Assembly: GCA_013368375.1 (NCBI GenBank)
Contig: JAACJP010000018.1
Span: 310,001 to 374,000 of the forward strand
Direction: 5' to 3'
Length of the DNA: 64,000 nucleotides
Source: Tricholomella constricta
Taxonomy: Eukaryota > Basidiomycota > Agaricomycetes > Agaricales > Lyophyllaceae
The position numbers and the translations under genes were made by a program. The notes below the pieces were generated by a model, which was not told the DNA's origin, did not search any database, and was given only the letters and a program-made list of their open reading frames with translations. Shown here piece by piece: positions 19,433-30,800 of the stretch (position 1 is the stretch's first letter; each line of letters starts with the position of its first letter).

Positions 19433-20887
19433 CTACCACGTTACTTCGCCCAAGAAGCGGTACAAGTCAGCGACAAGGTATAAACTCCCAGCAACGACAA
19501 TCAAGCCCTCTCCTTCCCTTCCGGCTGCCCATTCCAGTGCCCTCGCCAGCGGCTCCGGTTCGCCCTCATCCGCAACCCAAATCGCAGCATCTGGCACAAG
19601 CCTGCTGACCACTTCACACAGATCCGCAGGTGCGACGGACTTGACCCACGGCATCCCCTCCGGAGGCGTGAATCTCAGACACGCCACGTTGACAGTAACC
19701 TTGAGATTGGACTGCGCTGGGAAAGTCGGGGGAAGGATTGGAGATAGGGTCTGGAGCGGCGTTTTAGGGGGGGAATGTGATAGTGATAGGATGTAAGTGA
19801 GATTGACGGGCGTGTCGTGATCGACGGAGGAGAGGAGGCGGGTGATGTATGTTCCTAGGGTGAGGGAGGAGGCAGGATTGTGGGCCCCGTCTGCGAGTAC
19901 CAGTAGAGGCCGGAATATGCGACGAGAGGGTTGAGCGGGAACCGTGTGGAATGATAGTCGGCCTGGCCAATGTACAGACTTGATCCCCAAAGAGACAGTT
20001 TTCGGCGTTATACGGCCGCTGAACGAGTGTTGCGTACACGATGTATGCGTCAGAAATGCGGAGATGGCAGCGACGGCTACCCCCAAGTTGTCAAGCTGGT
20101 GCTCGCCGTGGAGGGGCAATAGTGTAAAGACCTCTTCGGAAAAGCATGGAATGTTGATCTTCACTGGCTGAGAATGAGGTTGCCTGAAACTAGACGTCGA
20201 TGTTGAGTTAAAGCCATCCTCTAGAGGTCCATCAATTTCTTCCTCCCAATCGCGCTTGACCACCTGTAGGGACCGGACGAGGTTCCCACCAATATTCTCT
20301 ACCACTTCCCTCACGGCCTCCTCCACTCCAGGATGCGTCTGAGGTCCAAGAACAAACGGGCGTCCCTTCCTGGCAATCCCCGCCTTCTCTTTCGCGATAT
20401 CGATAACGGTATTCCCCAAAAAAGCTTGATGATCTAGATCGACCGTCGTCAATGCCGAGACAAGCACGGACTCATCTGGTATTATGTTCGTTGCGTCCAA
20501 GCGACCACCCATTCCCACTTCCAGCACCACAACATCTAAGTTCGCCTCCTCAAACACCAAAAGCGCGGTCGCCGTGAGCACTTCGAAACTGCTGAGTCCC
20601 AAGTCGTGATCCTTATCGACACGTTCAATCCGGGCTCGCGCGTTGTGATAGATGTCTGGATCGACTGGATGGTCATTGATTACGATGCAATCGTAGATGG
20701 ACACGAGATGTGGGCTGTTGTATCGCCCGACTGATAATGGAGGAGAGGAATTGCGCAAAATCGAGGTGAGAATGGCTGAGACGCTGCCTTTCCCGTTTGT
20801 GCCTGCGATGTGGAATGTAGGACGTGTGTATGGTGGTAAATGCTGCACTAGACGCTGAAGTCTGTCGAGACTGAGGTCAATCGACAT
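19433..20887 (-). CDS. FOL3: dihydrofolate synthase / folylpolyglutamate synthase (FOL3-like)
   Basis: 484 residues in one exon starting MSIDLSLDRL. The Mur-ligase-type ATP site GTNGKGSVSA is at residues 29-38; RYNSPHLVSIYD, FEVLTATALLVF and EVGMGGRLDATN follow, then AKEKAGIARKGRPFV, LHGEHQLDNLGVAVAA and WPGRLSF. The enzyme adds glutamate to dihydropteroate or folates in an ATP-dependent reaction. The short N-terminus and motif set resemble yeast Fol3 (dihydrofolate synthase) more than Met7 (folylpolyglutamate synthase), but that split is inferred; it is somewhat longer than yeast Fol3. A decayed copy of the 3' end follows. One of the few intact host genes here. Confidence 0.88.
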   Translation of the reverse strand: MSIDLSLDRLQRLVQHLPPYTRPTFHIAGTNGKGSVSAILTSILRNSSPPLSVGRYNSPHLVSIYDCIVINDHPVDPDIYHNARARIERVDKDHDLGLSSFEVLTATALLVFEEANLDVVVLEVGMGGRLDATNIIPDESVLVSALTTVDLDHQAFLGNTVIDIAKEKAGIARKGRPFVLGPQTHPGVEEAVREVVENIGGNLVRSLQVVKRDWEEEIDGPLEDGFNSTSTSSFRQPHSQPVKINIPCFSEEVFTLLPLHGEHQLDNLGVAVAAISAFLTHTSCTQHSFSGRITPKTVSLGIKSVHWPGRLSFHTVPAQPSRRIFRPLLVLADGAHNPASSLTLGTYITRLLSSVDHDTPVNLTYILSLSHSPPKTPLQTLSPILPPTFPAQSNLKVTVNVACLRFTPPEGMPWVKSVAPADLCEVVSRLVPDAAIWVADEGEPEPLARALEWAAGREGEGLIVVAGSLYLVADLYRFLGEVTW

Positions 20888-22053
20888 CGGCGTCGGGGTT
20901 TGAGCGCTTGATTTACCTCTGTTTGAGCCATTGGTCGTCGTATTCTAGCACATTTCAATTCGTTGCTCGTTTTTTGCGTCCAGAGCTGTATGTGGATAGC
21001 TATTAAAGCGAACATGTCGAGATGGTAAGGAAAAAAGGGTATGTTCAGGGTCGTTGAGTGCTTTACCGCTTTCTCACACATTCAACTCTGCGATCTTCGC
21101 GACCTTCCTCCGTGGACCTTTCGTCTTCCAGACTCGTTTGCACATCCGAAAATATGATGAAATATCTTGAAACCCCTCGGAAGATGAGAACATTATCAAA
21201 GGTTTCGGCCGCCATATTTAATGTGGGATTCTGACATGCCACAGCGAAAGAAAAAGCAGACAGTGGGTGTCGGAAGTTGAAGGTATGTTCATGTTCTCTC
21301 CGATTCATGTCTCAAATAAGTAAGATTCGCTGGCTTTTGAGCGCTGAGCGCTGAGCGGCGCCAAGCCGTGTGCTGTGGTATCGGTTCTTTGCAAACCAAT
21401 TCAATTTTTTGGATCTACATAACTAAACTAAAATATTACGGACGATGAGGCCGCGCGCCCTGTCTTGTTCAATTTTGCGCTCCTCACAAGCACTCGTCAT
21501 CGCATATGGCCCCTTTAAAGTGAACTAGTGAGCCCCCACTGAATCTCAGGATTGTTCGCTGCTGAACGTTGAACGTTGAACGTCCATGCCTTCCGATATT
21601 CCTGCCGATGTTGCCTACATCAGTGGAATATGGTGTGAGGGGGTGCTATATGGTACGCGATGCCTGCGCCTCCACTCCTTTCTTCATCTTACCGACCGAC
21701 CGACCAATCCCGCAGGAATACAGTAGGCACTCTCTACTAGAAATGTCAGAAGTCTTAAGCCTTATAATTATCGCAGTATCGTCGTTTCCGCCGTGCTCTG
21801 CACTCTCCTACTACGCAAATCCTACAGGCAGGGCCGCGTGACTGCGTCCATGTAAGTGAATTGTACCTCCCATCAACCTCCGTCCCGCCCCGTCTTTTGA
21901 TTGATCATTTGGGGACAGGATCCTTCTATGTTTCAGTGTTTGCATGTTCATCCTGTCTACCGCTCATGTCGCGCTGCCTTGCACCAAGTTCTCCAAGGTT
22001 TCGTCTATATGCAGCATTTAGCAGGCGGTTCCCAGGCTTCCTTCCGACAAAAC
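20888..22053. other. intergenic, upstream of the folate synthase gene
   Basis: No gene I can support. The first 200 bp form the likely promoter of the minus-strand gene. Short ORFs at 21063-21308 (minus) and 21569-21841 (plus) have no recognisable features. The stretch ends at the TSD AAAAC (22049-22053) of element B. Confidence 0.6.
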
Positions 22054-22475
22054 TGTAAGGGCGCCTGCAGGGGCGGGCCTTCACTGGGTTCGGCTTAGAT
22101 TGTTCACACAGTAGACAGGGTAACAATATCTTCGTTGCGCGGGGGAAAGAGTCAGTCTACGGCGTGTAAGTAAATCAATGGGGAAGAACCGACCTTCGTT
22201 GCGCGGGGGAAAGAGTAAGGGCAACGAAGGGGGAGGGAGATTAATGAATGAAATGAAAGGGTTCTTAGGATGAGTAATCAAGGAAGTAAAGCGTACGAAA
22301 GGGAATGGTTGATACCTAAATGTAAGTGTATGGCTTCTTGTCCGAGGGGCCTGTGTGGCCCCGAGGGGAGTGTGTTGAAGGTAGTATTGTAGCCGAGTGT
22401 AGCTACACTCGGCTAAATGATCATGTGACTTGGAGTGGTGAGCTCGATGCGCCATCAGCGCGTGGCGGGCTTACA
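22054..22475 (-). repeat. 3' LTR of element B (422 bp)
   Basis: TGTAAGCCCG...CTTACA on the element strand; same as 33645-34066 in the parts compared. Contains a tandem of the motif GTTGCGCGGGGGAAAGAGT. Confidence 0.95.
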
Positions 22476-22506
22476 CCCCTCCCCGCCCAAAAAAATCCGG
22501 CGTCTC

Positions 22507-25500
22507 TCAGACGTCGGTGCCGTTTTCTGCCTCCCAAATGTCAAGGGCCTCGGTGTCCTCGACCATCCTGCCTGGGAGCCACTCATCATGGTCGCGGTCA
22601 TATCCAACCCACCGGACGAGGTATTGTTTGCCGCGACCGCGGCGGCGTGCATCGACGGTCTTGTCGATCATGTTTTCTTCCGTGCCATCCTCGGTCACGA
22701 CGGCCCCAGGTCTGGTGAATTCACGGTCAGGAAAGAGGGTGGCGTCGTTGGGGATGAAAGGCTTGAGGAGGCTTGCATGGAAGCCTGGGAAGGTCTTCGA
22801 GTCATTCGGGAGGCGTAGGGTATACTCGGAGCGCTCGGGGAAGGCCTTCACGATGGTGTAGGGTCCGTCGTGTCGCGGCATGAATTTAGCAACACGTTTC
22901 TTGCCTTTTCGCTTGTAGTTCCGACGCCTGTTCTCCGTTGATAGCATGACCAGGTCACCTTCCTTGTAAATTACCTCCGGGGCGCGGTGCTCGTTGGCAT
23001 GGTATGCTTGTCGGATCTTTGCAGCAAGCAAATTGTCCTGTGCCTCCTTCACGTCCAGTTCTAGACGCTTGAGGATGTCATGAGCCCCGACTTCGGCAGG
23101 TGTGGCATTGGGGGCAAGCGGCGCAAGGGGTGGAATGATTCTGGGGGAGCGGCCTGTCTTCAGCTGAAATCCCGAGAACCCGGTGGACGCGTTCACTGTG
23201 TTCATGATTGCGAAACGCACCCGCGGCAGTTTGGATAGCCAACCACGTTGGTTGTTGTCGACATGGTAGCGGATTGCCTGGTTAAGGGTTTTGTTCGTGC
23301 GTTCACTGGAACCGTCTGTCTGCGGGTGATAGGCGGTGGACATCTTCAGCTTGACACCAGTGAGTTTGTGTAGCGCCTCCCAGAGTTCGGCAGTGAACAA
23401 GGCATCGCGGTCGCTGATGATATGCAGCATGAGCCCATTCTCACAGTACCATTCATTAAAAATGACGACAGCGATTTCGGCGGCGGTGTTCGATGAGTGG
23501 ACTCCGGCAAGACGCACGTCGGCACCGAGGAGGTCCGTCATTGTCAAGATCATGTCTTTGCCTTCTTCTTCGGGCAGTGGCCCGACGAAGTCCAGTGCAA
23601 CGGCATCGAAACGGGCGTCGGGTACTGGGAGGGGATGTAGGGGCCCGGTCGGTTTCGAAGTGCGGCTCTTATTCCTCTGGCAAGGTGAGCACGATGGGAT
23701 GTAAGCTTGCTCCAAGTCTCGACGCATGTTGGGCCAGTAGTACGAGTCCCGGAGTGCTTCATAGCTTTTGTCGAAACCGAAGTGGCCCAGCGTGTCGTGA
23801 GCGAGGTTGTACAGCAGTTCTCGGACTCGGGGAATTTTAGGGATGAGGAGGCGGCGCCCCACGTACAGGAGATCGTTTTCCTCACGGGCGCCAGTGATGC
23901 TGCCTGCCTCTATGTCCTTGCGGAGCTGTTTTGCAAACTCGTCAACCTTGTAGCCGGCGATTATCTCGTCGAGTAGTTCCTTATGCACCGAGATGTCCAA
24001 GGTAGCGAGCCCGGCAGTTACGGCTCGTGGGTTCCGCGTCCATGCCAGGGCGCAGGCGGCAAATAAAGGGCTGGGGGGCTCATCTGGCATGCGGGATAGA
24101 GCATCGGCTGCCGTGTTGTCCTCACCTCGGATATATGTGATGGAAAAGTCAAAGTCGGCGAGGTAAGTAGACCACCTCATCTGTCGGCGAGACATCTCCT
24201 TCTGCGACTGGAAATACTCCAGTGTGCGGTGGTCTGTAAAAACCTCGAACTTGATCCCTAGGAGGCTCGTTCGCCATTTCTTGAGCGCTTTCACGATGGC
24301 TAGGAGTTCCTTCTCATGTACGGGATAGTTCTTTTCGGCAGCATTGAGTTGATAAGAATCGAAGGCAACTGGGCGCGCCGTTTCCCAAGTCTCTCCAAAA
24401 CTTAGGACGGCGCCGGTGCGACGCTCGCTGGCGTCGGTCGTGACATAAACTTTGCGTGTTGTATCCTCGTAGTTGATCACCGTGAGGCAACCAGCGCCTG
24501 TGACGATCTGCTTAATGGCGTCGAAGGCGGCTTGATGTTCAGAGGTCCATGGCGGGAATTTAATGTCGCATTCCTTGGAGGTGAGTGGTGTGAGGACGCT
24601 TGTGTGCTCTGCGAGGGCAGGAAGGAAGGCTGCAATGTAACGCGTGAGCCCCAGGAAACCTCTGACATTGGTGGCGGTTTCTGGTTGCGGCCAGCGCAGG
24701 ATACGGTCAATTTTTTGTGGGTCGGCCGTTATCCCTTGCGCAGAGATCTTGTGTCCTAAAAAGGAAATCTCTGTGGCGAAGAGGACCGTCTTGGTGGCAT
24801 TGCAGTAGAGTCCTGCCTCGCGTAGTGCCTCGAGCACCTTGACCACGTTAGTCTCGTGTTCAGCGAGGGATGAGGACCAGATAACTATGTCGTCGAGGTA
24901 CACATGGCAAATCTTGCCGATGTGTTCTCGTAGGGCGTCGGTCATGCGGCGTTGGTGTGTTGATGGCGCATTGCATCCTCCCATGGGCATGACAGTCCAC
25001 TCGTAGAGACCCCATGGTGTACGGACAGCTGTCAAATGGATGTCGTCGGGGTGCATACGCGTCTGGAAAAAGGAGTTTGTCATATCGATTTTCCCAAATA
25101 TAGTTCCACCTCCGCACGCCGATAGAATGTCGTCGACCCGGGGAAGGGGGTAGTTATCACGAATGGTGTTGCCGTTAAGTTCTCGGTAGTCGTTGACCCA
25201 ACGTGGAGGAACAGTGAGATCGGGTACCCCATTCTTGTACTTAGGGACACAGAAGGCGGGAGAGGCGTGTTCGGAGGAGGATGGACGTATGCGTCCTGCA
25301 GCAAGGTGTTCATCTATAAGTTTCTTCCAGGGTTCGTGGTACTTTTTGGGTGCCGAATATCCCCTTCCCTTGACGACAAGGTTGGGGTCCCGGAGTCGGA
25401 TACGGTGATAAATCTTTTCTGGGAGGTCATCTGTGGTGTCCGGGAGACGTAGGGGGAACCGGTCATGGAAGCGTGCCTTCATCTCCTTGTCCTTGCGTTC

Positions 25501-27258
25501 GAGCTGCTCAAGGAATGAGAGCGTCTCGATGCGTTCACGGACAGCGGCCATAATGGGCCCGGGTAGCAGGTAACCAGCAAGAGCAGGTTCGGAGAACGTT
25601 TTGCGAGTGTTCGGGACTGGTGTTGGTTCCCTCTTGGGTGGAGGGGGGCACGGTATGCTCTCGGGAGCCCGGACACGAGGGGGGTTTGGCTTTGGGTTGA
25701 GGAGGTCATAGCCGCTTCGCTCATCGCAGGCGGTGCGCTTCAGGGGATGGATCACAATGTGGCAAGATGATAAGAATGGCATTCCCAAGATTATAGGCAC
25801 AGGTAATTCGTCGTTGACTTTAGCCTTAAAACTCCCCGACTTCCAAACCCCTCGCCCTGATGTGAGCTCCAGTTTGACGTACTCCTTGCATGTGAGGGGC
25901 GTGGACGACAATGAAGAGAGGTTGTCTTCCTCTTTGGGGAGCGGGTGACGGCGTAGACCGAGCTGGTCGACGAGCGGTCCACTAATCACTGTAGAGGGAC
26001 AACCGATGTCAAGCAGGGCAGAGATGGGGATTGGGAACTCAGAGATGTTGGGCCCGGAGGCGTCCAGGATGGCAACGAGGTGGGGAACAGTGAAAGGGGA
26101 GTCGACGTACGAATCTGTTTCGTTGTCAAGATGTTCGGCCACCGACTTGACCTGCGCGGTGACGGCAGCCGCGGCCACGGTGCGTGCAGCCTGGGTGTTG
26201 TGCTTGGGTTTGGCGGCCTTCGCCATGTCCGGGGTGAGTTCAACGTAGGTCGCTGCGTCCGGCCAGGCGTTGGCAGAGATGAGGGGGCAGTTCGGACCAC
26301 GGTGCCCGGCGTAGAACTTGCGGCATCTGGTGCAGCCATCATGGTCAGCAAGGAGTCGCTTCTCCGAGTCCGTGAGTTTGGGAAGGTAACGACGGCCTGC
26401 ACCGTCGTTGTTGGTGTTGCCCTTGGAGGAGCGCGGCTGGGGGTCAGAGAGGCGACTGAGGAGATCTTTCTTCTCTGAGCGGCGGGCAGCGCGCGAGGCG
26501 TTGTTGGCGTCGATGATGCGCTGAGTGCGCGCGTCCTCGGCCTTAATACGGTCATCACGCTCCTTGACCTCAATGGCCCAGGCTTCAAGCTTGGTAGAGA
26601 GGACGGGCTCATTCAGGAGGTTGAGCTTTAACTCTGTGTCCAGGTTCGCCTCGAGCTGGACCTTCAGTCCGTCGCTGGTGAGGGCATGGGCAGGCGAGGA
26701 GGTGGTCAAGATGGCATTGAGATTTTCGAGTTCGATTTTCCAGTCAATGAAAGGGCGGGAGCCTTGCTTAGATGAGATGATGGTGTCGCGAAGCTTATGG
26801 GCCCAGTTCTTCTCAAGGACGAGGGCGGAGAGCTCGTCGAGGTATTGTTGGAGTGCGAGGGCATCAATGCGTCCCTGACCGGCCTGGTACCACGCGACGA
26901 GGCGTGGCTCGAGCATGGCCTCAGCGACAAAACTCACGATCTCCTTGTCGGTCTTCCCCGCGTGCTTCTGATAGCGTTTGCATGCGAGGGACCAAGATTG
27001 GAGAACGAGGGGAGTGATCTTGCCAGTGGTCAACACCGGGCAGTCCTTCATCTTAGCAGTGCGGACTTCGGCGAGCTGAGAGGACTCCATGGTGTGCGTG
27101 GAGATGGGCGTGTGCAGGGGTAATGTAGGCAGGGATGTGTGTAGGGTCCGTGATCGGGTGGTGTAGCCCAAATGGTCTGAGTCAGTGTCAGTCTCGCTGT
27201 CAGGGGGCGAGGTGTCCGCGCGAGGAGCAATGAGGGGTACGTCGGCGTTCGAGCCCAA
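22507..27258 (-). CDS. gypsy Gag-Pol polyprotein of element B
   Basis: 1583 residues in one frame, so no frameshift is needed. Gag includes a variant zinc knuckle CTRCRKFYAGHRGPNC (CX2CX6HX4C) near residue 305. The protease has LLDIGCPSTVISG, i.e. D-I-G where D-S/T-G is usual. RT has YLDDIVIW near 786, RNase H TTDASERRTGAVLS, integrase CSPCQRNKSRTSKP near 1193 with LDFVGPL, SDRDALF and DGSSERTNKTL, and the C-terminal chromodomain is KQYLVRWVGYDRDHDEW. Start probably at MGSNADVP or the later MESSQLAEV. Distinct from families A and C. ORF intact, though the leader is split by element C. Confidence 0.94.
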   Translation of the reverse strand: MGSNADVPLIAPRADTSPPDSETDTDSDHLGYTTRSRTLHTSLPTLPLHTPISTHTMESSQLAEVRTAKMKDCPVLTTGKITPLVLQSWSLACKRYQKHAGKTDKEIVSFVAEAMLEPRLVAWYQAGQGRIDALALQQYLDELSALVLEKNWAHKLRDTIISSKQGSRPFIDWKIELENLNAILTTSSPAHALTSDGLKVQLEANLDTELKLNLLNEPVLSTKLEAWAIEVKERDDRIKAEDARTQRIIDANNASRAARRSEKKDLLSRLSDPQPRSSKGNTNNDGAGRRYLPKLTDSEKRLLADHDGCTRCRKFYAGHRGPNCPLISANAWPDAATYVELTPDMAKAAKPKHNTQAARTVAAAAVTAQVKSVAEHLDNETDSYVDSPFTVPHLVAILDASGPNISEFPIPISALLDIGCPSTVISGPLVDQLGLRRHPLPKEEDNLSSLSSTPLTCKEYVKLELTSGRGVWKSGSFKAKVNDELPVPIILGMPFLSSCHIVIHPLKRTACDERSGYDLLNPKPNPPRVRAPESIPCPPPPKREPTPVPNTRKTFSEPALAGYLLPGPIMAAVRERIETLSFLEQLERKDKEMKARFHDRFPLRLPDTTDDLPEKIYHRIRLRDPNLVVKGRGYSAPKKYHEPWKKLIDEHLAAGRIRPSSSEHASPAFCVPKYKNGVPDLTVPPRWVNDYRELNGNTIRDNYPLPRVDDILSACGGGTIFGKIDMTNSFFQTRMHPDDIHLTAVRTPWGLYEWTVMPMGGCNAPSTHQRRMTDALREHIGKICHVYLDDIVIWSSSLAEHETNVVKVLEALREAGLYCNATKTVLFATEISFLGHKISAQGITADPQKIDRILRWPQPETATNVRGFLGLTRYIAAFLPALAEHTSVLTPLTSKECDIKFPPWTSEHQAAFDAIKQIVTGAGCLTVINYEDTTRKVYVTTDASERRTGAVLSFGETWETARPVAFDSYQLNAAEKNYPVHEKELLAIVKALKKWRTSLLGIKFEVFTDHRTLEYFQSQKEMSRRQMRWSTYLADFDFSITYIRGEDNTAADALSRMPDEPPSPLFAACALAWTRNPRAVTAGLATLDISVHKELLDEIIAGYKVDEFAKQLRKDIEAGSITGAREENDLLYVGRRLLIPKIPRVRELLYNLAHDTLGHFGFDKSYEALRDSYYWPNMRRDLEQAYIPSCSPCQRNKSRTSKPTGPLHPLPVPDARFDAVALDFVGPLPEEEGKDMILTMTDLLGADVRLAGVHSSNTAAEIAVVIFNEWYCENGLMLHIISDRDALFTAELWEALHKLTGVKLKMSTAYHPQTDGSSERTNKTLNQAIRYHVDNNQRGWLSKLPRVRFAIMNTVNASTGFSGFQLKTGRSPRIIPPLAPLAPNATPAEVGAHDILKRLELDVKEAQDNLLAAKIRQAYHANEHRAPEVIYKEGDLVMLSTENRRRNYKRKGKKRVAKFMPRHDGPYTIVKAFPERSEYTLRLPNDSKTFPGFHASLLKPFIPNDATLFPDREFTRPGAVVTEDGTEENMIDKTVDARRRGRGKQYLVRWVGYDRDHDEWLPGRMVEDTEALDIWEAENGTDV

Positions 27259-27334
27259 AGGTTCTCGCGTGGCCGTGGAGGACTGGAGACCGGAGGAGAG
27301 CGGGTAGGCTGTAGGGTTAGCCTTCCGCGCCGAT

Positions 27335-27868
27335 TGTTAGGGCAACCTTACAGTGGAGCGCTATCACACTGACAAGGGGGAATCCGAAGTTATATTATGT
27401 ACAGTAAGGAATGTAGTAAAGGCAGGCCTACCTGACAAGGGGGAATCCGAAGAGAATAGACTAAAGGATTCCCAGATGTCAGGGGAACGACTATATACGA
27501 CGTATGTACGTGAGGGCAGGTCCTCTAAGGTATACTGTACATGTAATGACAGGGAAGGGTCAGTGGCGCGTGTATGTACATGTCCCCGACGCTGTCCGAC
27601 CCTCGTGACTCAGGGTGCAGGCACGAGGTTGGGCGCGTGATCATCTGAGGAGTGATCGGTCACGTGCTCATCCGAAGAATCGGATGGTCACGTGATCGCA
27701 GTCAGGGGACGGTTGGTGATTAAATGAGTGTATGGGTATGTAGGAGTATGAACACAACGCTGGGGGCGGAGCGTCGGGGATGCGATCGGGATCGGGACGA
27801 GAGCGATCGTGCGCAGTCGGGGGACGACCAGAGAGCGTCGGAGGGCGTGAACGGGAGTTCCCCTGACA
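27335..27868 (-). repeat. 3' LTR of element C (534 bp)
   Basis: TGTCAGGGGAACTCC...GTTGCCCTAACA on the element strand, directly after the pol stop. Related to the family-A LTR but with a different central part that includes repeated TCACGTG-type motifs. Confidence 0.95.
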
Positions 27869-30800
27869 TCACCCCCCCTTTTGAATCGCAACGACTCGGT
27901 GCGGGGTGATGCTGGCGAAGACAGCAGGGGACAACGTGAAGATTCCGCGAATGTGGCGTGCGGCGTCGGGGTGGTCGCGATGGAACTTGCGTACCAGGTC
28001 GGGGGCGGAGACATGTTCGCGAGGCTCCCAGGAGGCTTCCTCATAGCCGTATCCTTTCCACAGAACTTTGTACTGAAGTTTCTTGCGGAAGATACGGCTG
28101 TCGAGGATTTTGTCAACCTCGTAATGGGGTTCATCGTCGATGATGTCGGGGGGCGGTGGTGGATCGGCTCGCCGACCTTGGATCGGGTCGGCAACGGCGG
28201 GGACGAGCTTCACGACGTGGAAGACCGGGTGGATGCGCTTCATGGACTGAGGCAGCAGAAGACGATATGCGAGCGGGCCGACTCGCCTTTGCACGACGAA
28301 CGGACCAAGGTAGCGATGCGACAATTTCTTGGACGGTCGGGTCGTAGAAATGTCGGTCGCATCCAAGTACACCTTGTCGCCGGGCTGGTAGTCGGGCGCT
28401 GGGGCATGTCGCTGGTTGTAATACCGTTCCATGTCGTCTTTCGCCTTTGAAAGCGCCGCCTTGGCTTCCTCCTGTGCTTCCTTCATGCGCTCCACGAACT
28501 CGTCGGCCGACTCGTTCTTGGAAGCGCCCCGACGCGGCTCGAAGCCCATGCGCGGATGCCGACCAGTGTCGAGCAGGAAGGGGGTCTGCTGCGTCGCCGA
28601 ATGTACGTGGTTGTTGTAACTGAATTCGGCGTCGGGCAGGAGATCCTCCCAGTCGTTCTGGCGCTCGTTGCAGAAGACCCGCAAGAACTGTTCCAGCTCC
28701 TGATTCACGCGCTCGGTCTGTCCATCGGTCTGCGGGTGGTACGCCGTCGAAGCCGACAGCTTGATACCCAGGAGTCGGTACAGTTCGCGCGTGAATTCGG
28801 CGACGAACTGTGGACCTCGATCGGAGATGAAGGCGTCTGGGAGACCGTGGAGCTTCCAGACGTGGCGACGGTAGAGGTTCGCAGCCCCCAAAGCCGAACA
28901 AGTCGTGTGCGACGCGATGAAGTGCGCGCGCTTTCCGACCGAATCCACGATGTTCATGATCGCGTCGTGGCCATTGGACTCGGGGAGTTCGGTGATGAAG
29001 TCGACCGACACGACGTTCCATCGGCCTTCAGGGATTGGGAGCGACTGCAGCTGTCCAACAGGGAGTTGGCGGCGGGGTTTCGTGCGCAAGCACATGTCAC
29101 AGGTGCTGGTGTAGGACCCGATGAAACGCGACATCTGGGGCCACCAGTAGTTGCGCGACACCAGCTCTAACGTCTTCCAGCGACCTGGGTGACCAGCGAC
29201 CTTGGAGTCGTGGTGGTGCTCCACGATGCGTCGGCGGAGGTCAGGAACGTTCGGGACGTAGATCCGTCCACGGAACGTGAGCAGACCGCCTTCCTCTCCC
29301 CACTCGCCGAAGCGAAGAGAGCGACCGGCGATCTTGGATGCCTTGACCAGTTGCGCCGCTTTCGCGACCGCATCCTCCTGTGCACCGTCACGGTTGCCCT
29401 TGCGAATTGCCTTCAGTACGTCATCCTCTTCTCCGACCAGTACGAGACCTTCAGTCGCGCGAACCGCGAAGAACTCGGGCTTGAGCAGCACAATGTCGGC
29501 ATTGTCGGCACTCCCGTCGCCGTGGTCGGCTCGACGCGACAAGGCGTCGGGTTTGCCCATGCTGCGACCAGGGCGATGGTGGAGAGCGAAGTCGAAGTTG
29601 GCGAGATAGAGCGACCACCGAGCTTGACGCCGATTGAGTTTCTTCGCGGTGAGGAAGTACTCGAGGTTTTTGTGGTCGGTCCAGATCTCCACCTTGTGCT
29701 TCGCACCTTCTACGAAATGTCGCCACTCCTCTAGAGACCGAATGATCGCCAGCATCTCCTTGTCGTGGATCTCGTAGTTCCGCTCGACCGCATTCAAACT
29801 CTTCGAGTAGAACGCGACCGGGTGCCACTTGCCGTCGGTCGGCGACTCCTGCGAGAGGACCGCGCTCGTTGCGAAGTCGGACGAGTCGGCTTCGATGCGA
29901 TACTGTCGGTCGTCGTCGGGGAACATGAGGACTGGCCCCGACGTGATCGCCTCCTTCAGGAGTTGGAAAGCCGACTGCTCCGACTCTTCCCAGCGCCAGG
30001 CGACGTCCTTGCCTGTCAGATCGAACAGGGGTCGGGCGTGGTGCGAGAAGTCCTGGATGAACCGTCGGTAGAAATTGGTGAAGCCTAAGAACGCTTGCAC
30101 CTCTTTCTTGTTCCTCGGCGCCGGCCATTCCGACACTCCAGCGACCTTGACTGGGTCCATTTCCGCTTGCCCGTGCGAGATGATTAGCCCAAGATACTCG
30201 ATCTTGGTCTGTTCGAACTCGCATTTCTCGGGTTTTAAGAACAACTGATGTTCGCGGAGTCGGTCCAATACGAGTCGCGCGACCCGACGGTGCTCCTCGA
30301 GAGTCTTGGTGTAAATCAAGATATCGTCGAGGTACACGCAAACAACACCCTCGGCGATCAGATCGCGGAAGATGTCGTTCATCATGGTCTGGAATGTCGC
30401 TGGGCTGTTTGTGAGGCCGAAGAACATGACAAGCGGCTCAAAGAGACCGCGGTTCGTCCGAAACGCTGCCTTCCACTCGTCGCCTTCCTTGATCCGAACG
30501 TTGTTGTACCCCCATCGGACGTCTAGCTTGGTGAAGTACCGCGCGCCGCGAAGGTTGTTCACCAGTTCGCTAATGAGGGGCAGCGGGTACCGATTCTTCA
30601 CCGTAAGCGCGTTGAGCGTCCGATAGTCCTGTACCAGTCGGAGCGACCCGTCCTTCTTCTTGATGAAGAAGACCGGCGACGCCATGGGCGACTTGGACGG
30701 TCGGATGCGACCTGTCTCGAGGTTCTCTTTAAGGAACGCGTCGAGTTCGACCTGTTCTGCCGGTGACAGCGGGTAGACCTTCGTGCCGGTTGGCGACGCG

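Noticed and set aside
23493..24759. Long plus-strand frames across element B
   Set aside because: Opposite-strand shadows of the gag-pol ORF with no independent motifs.
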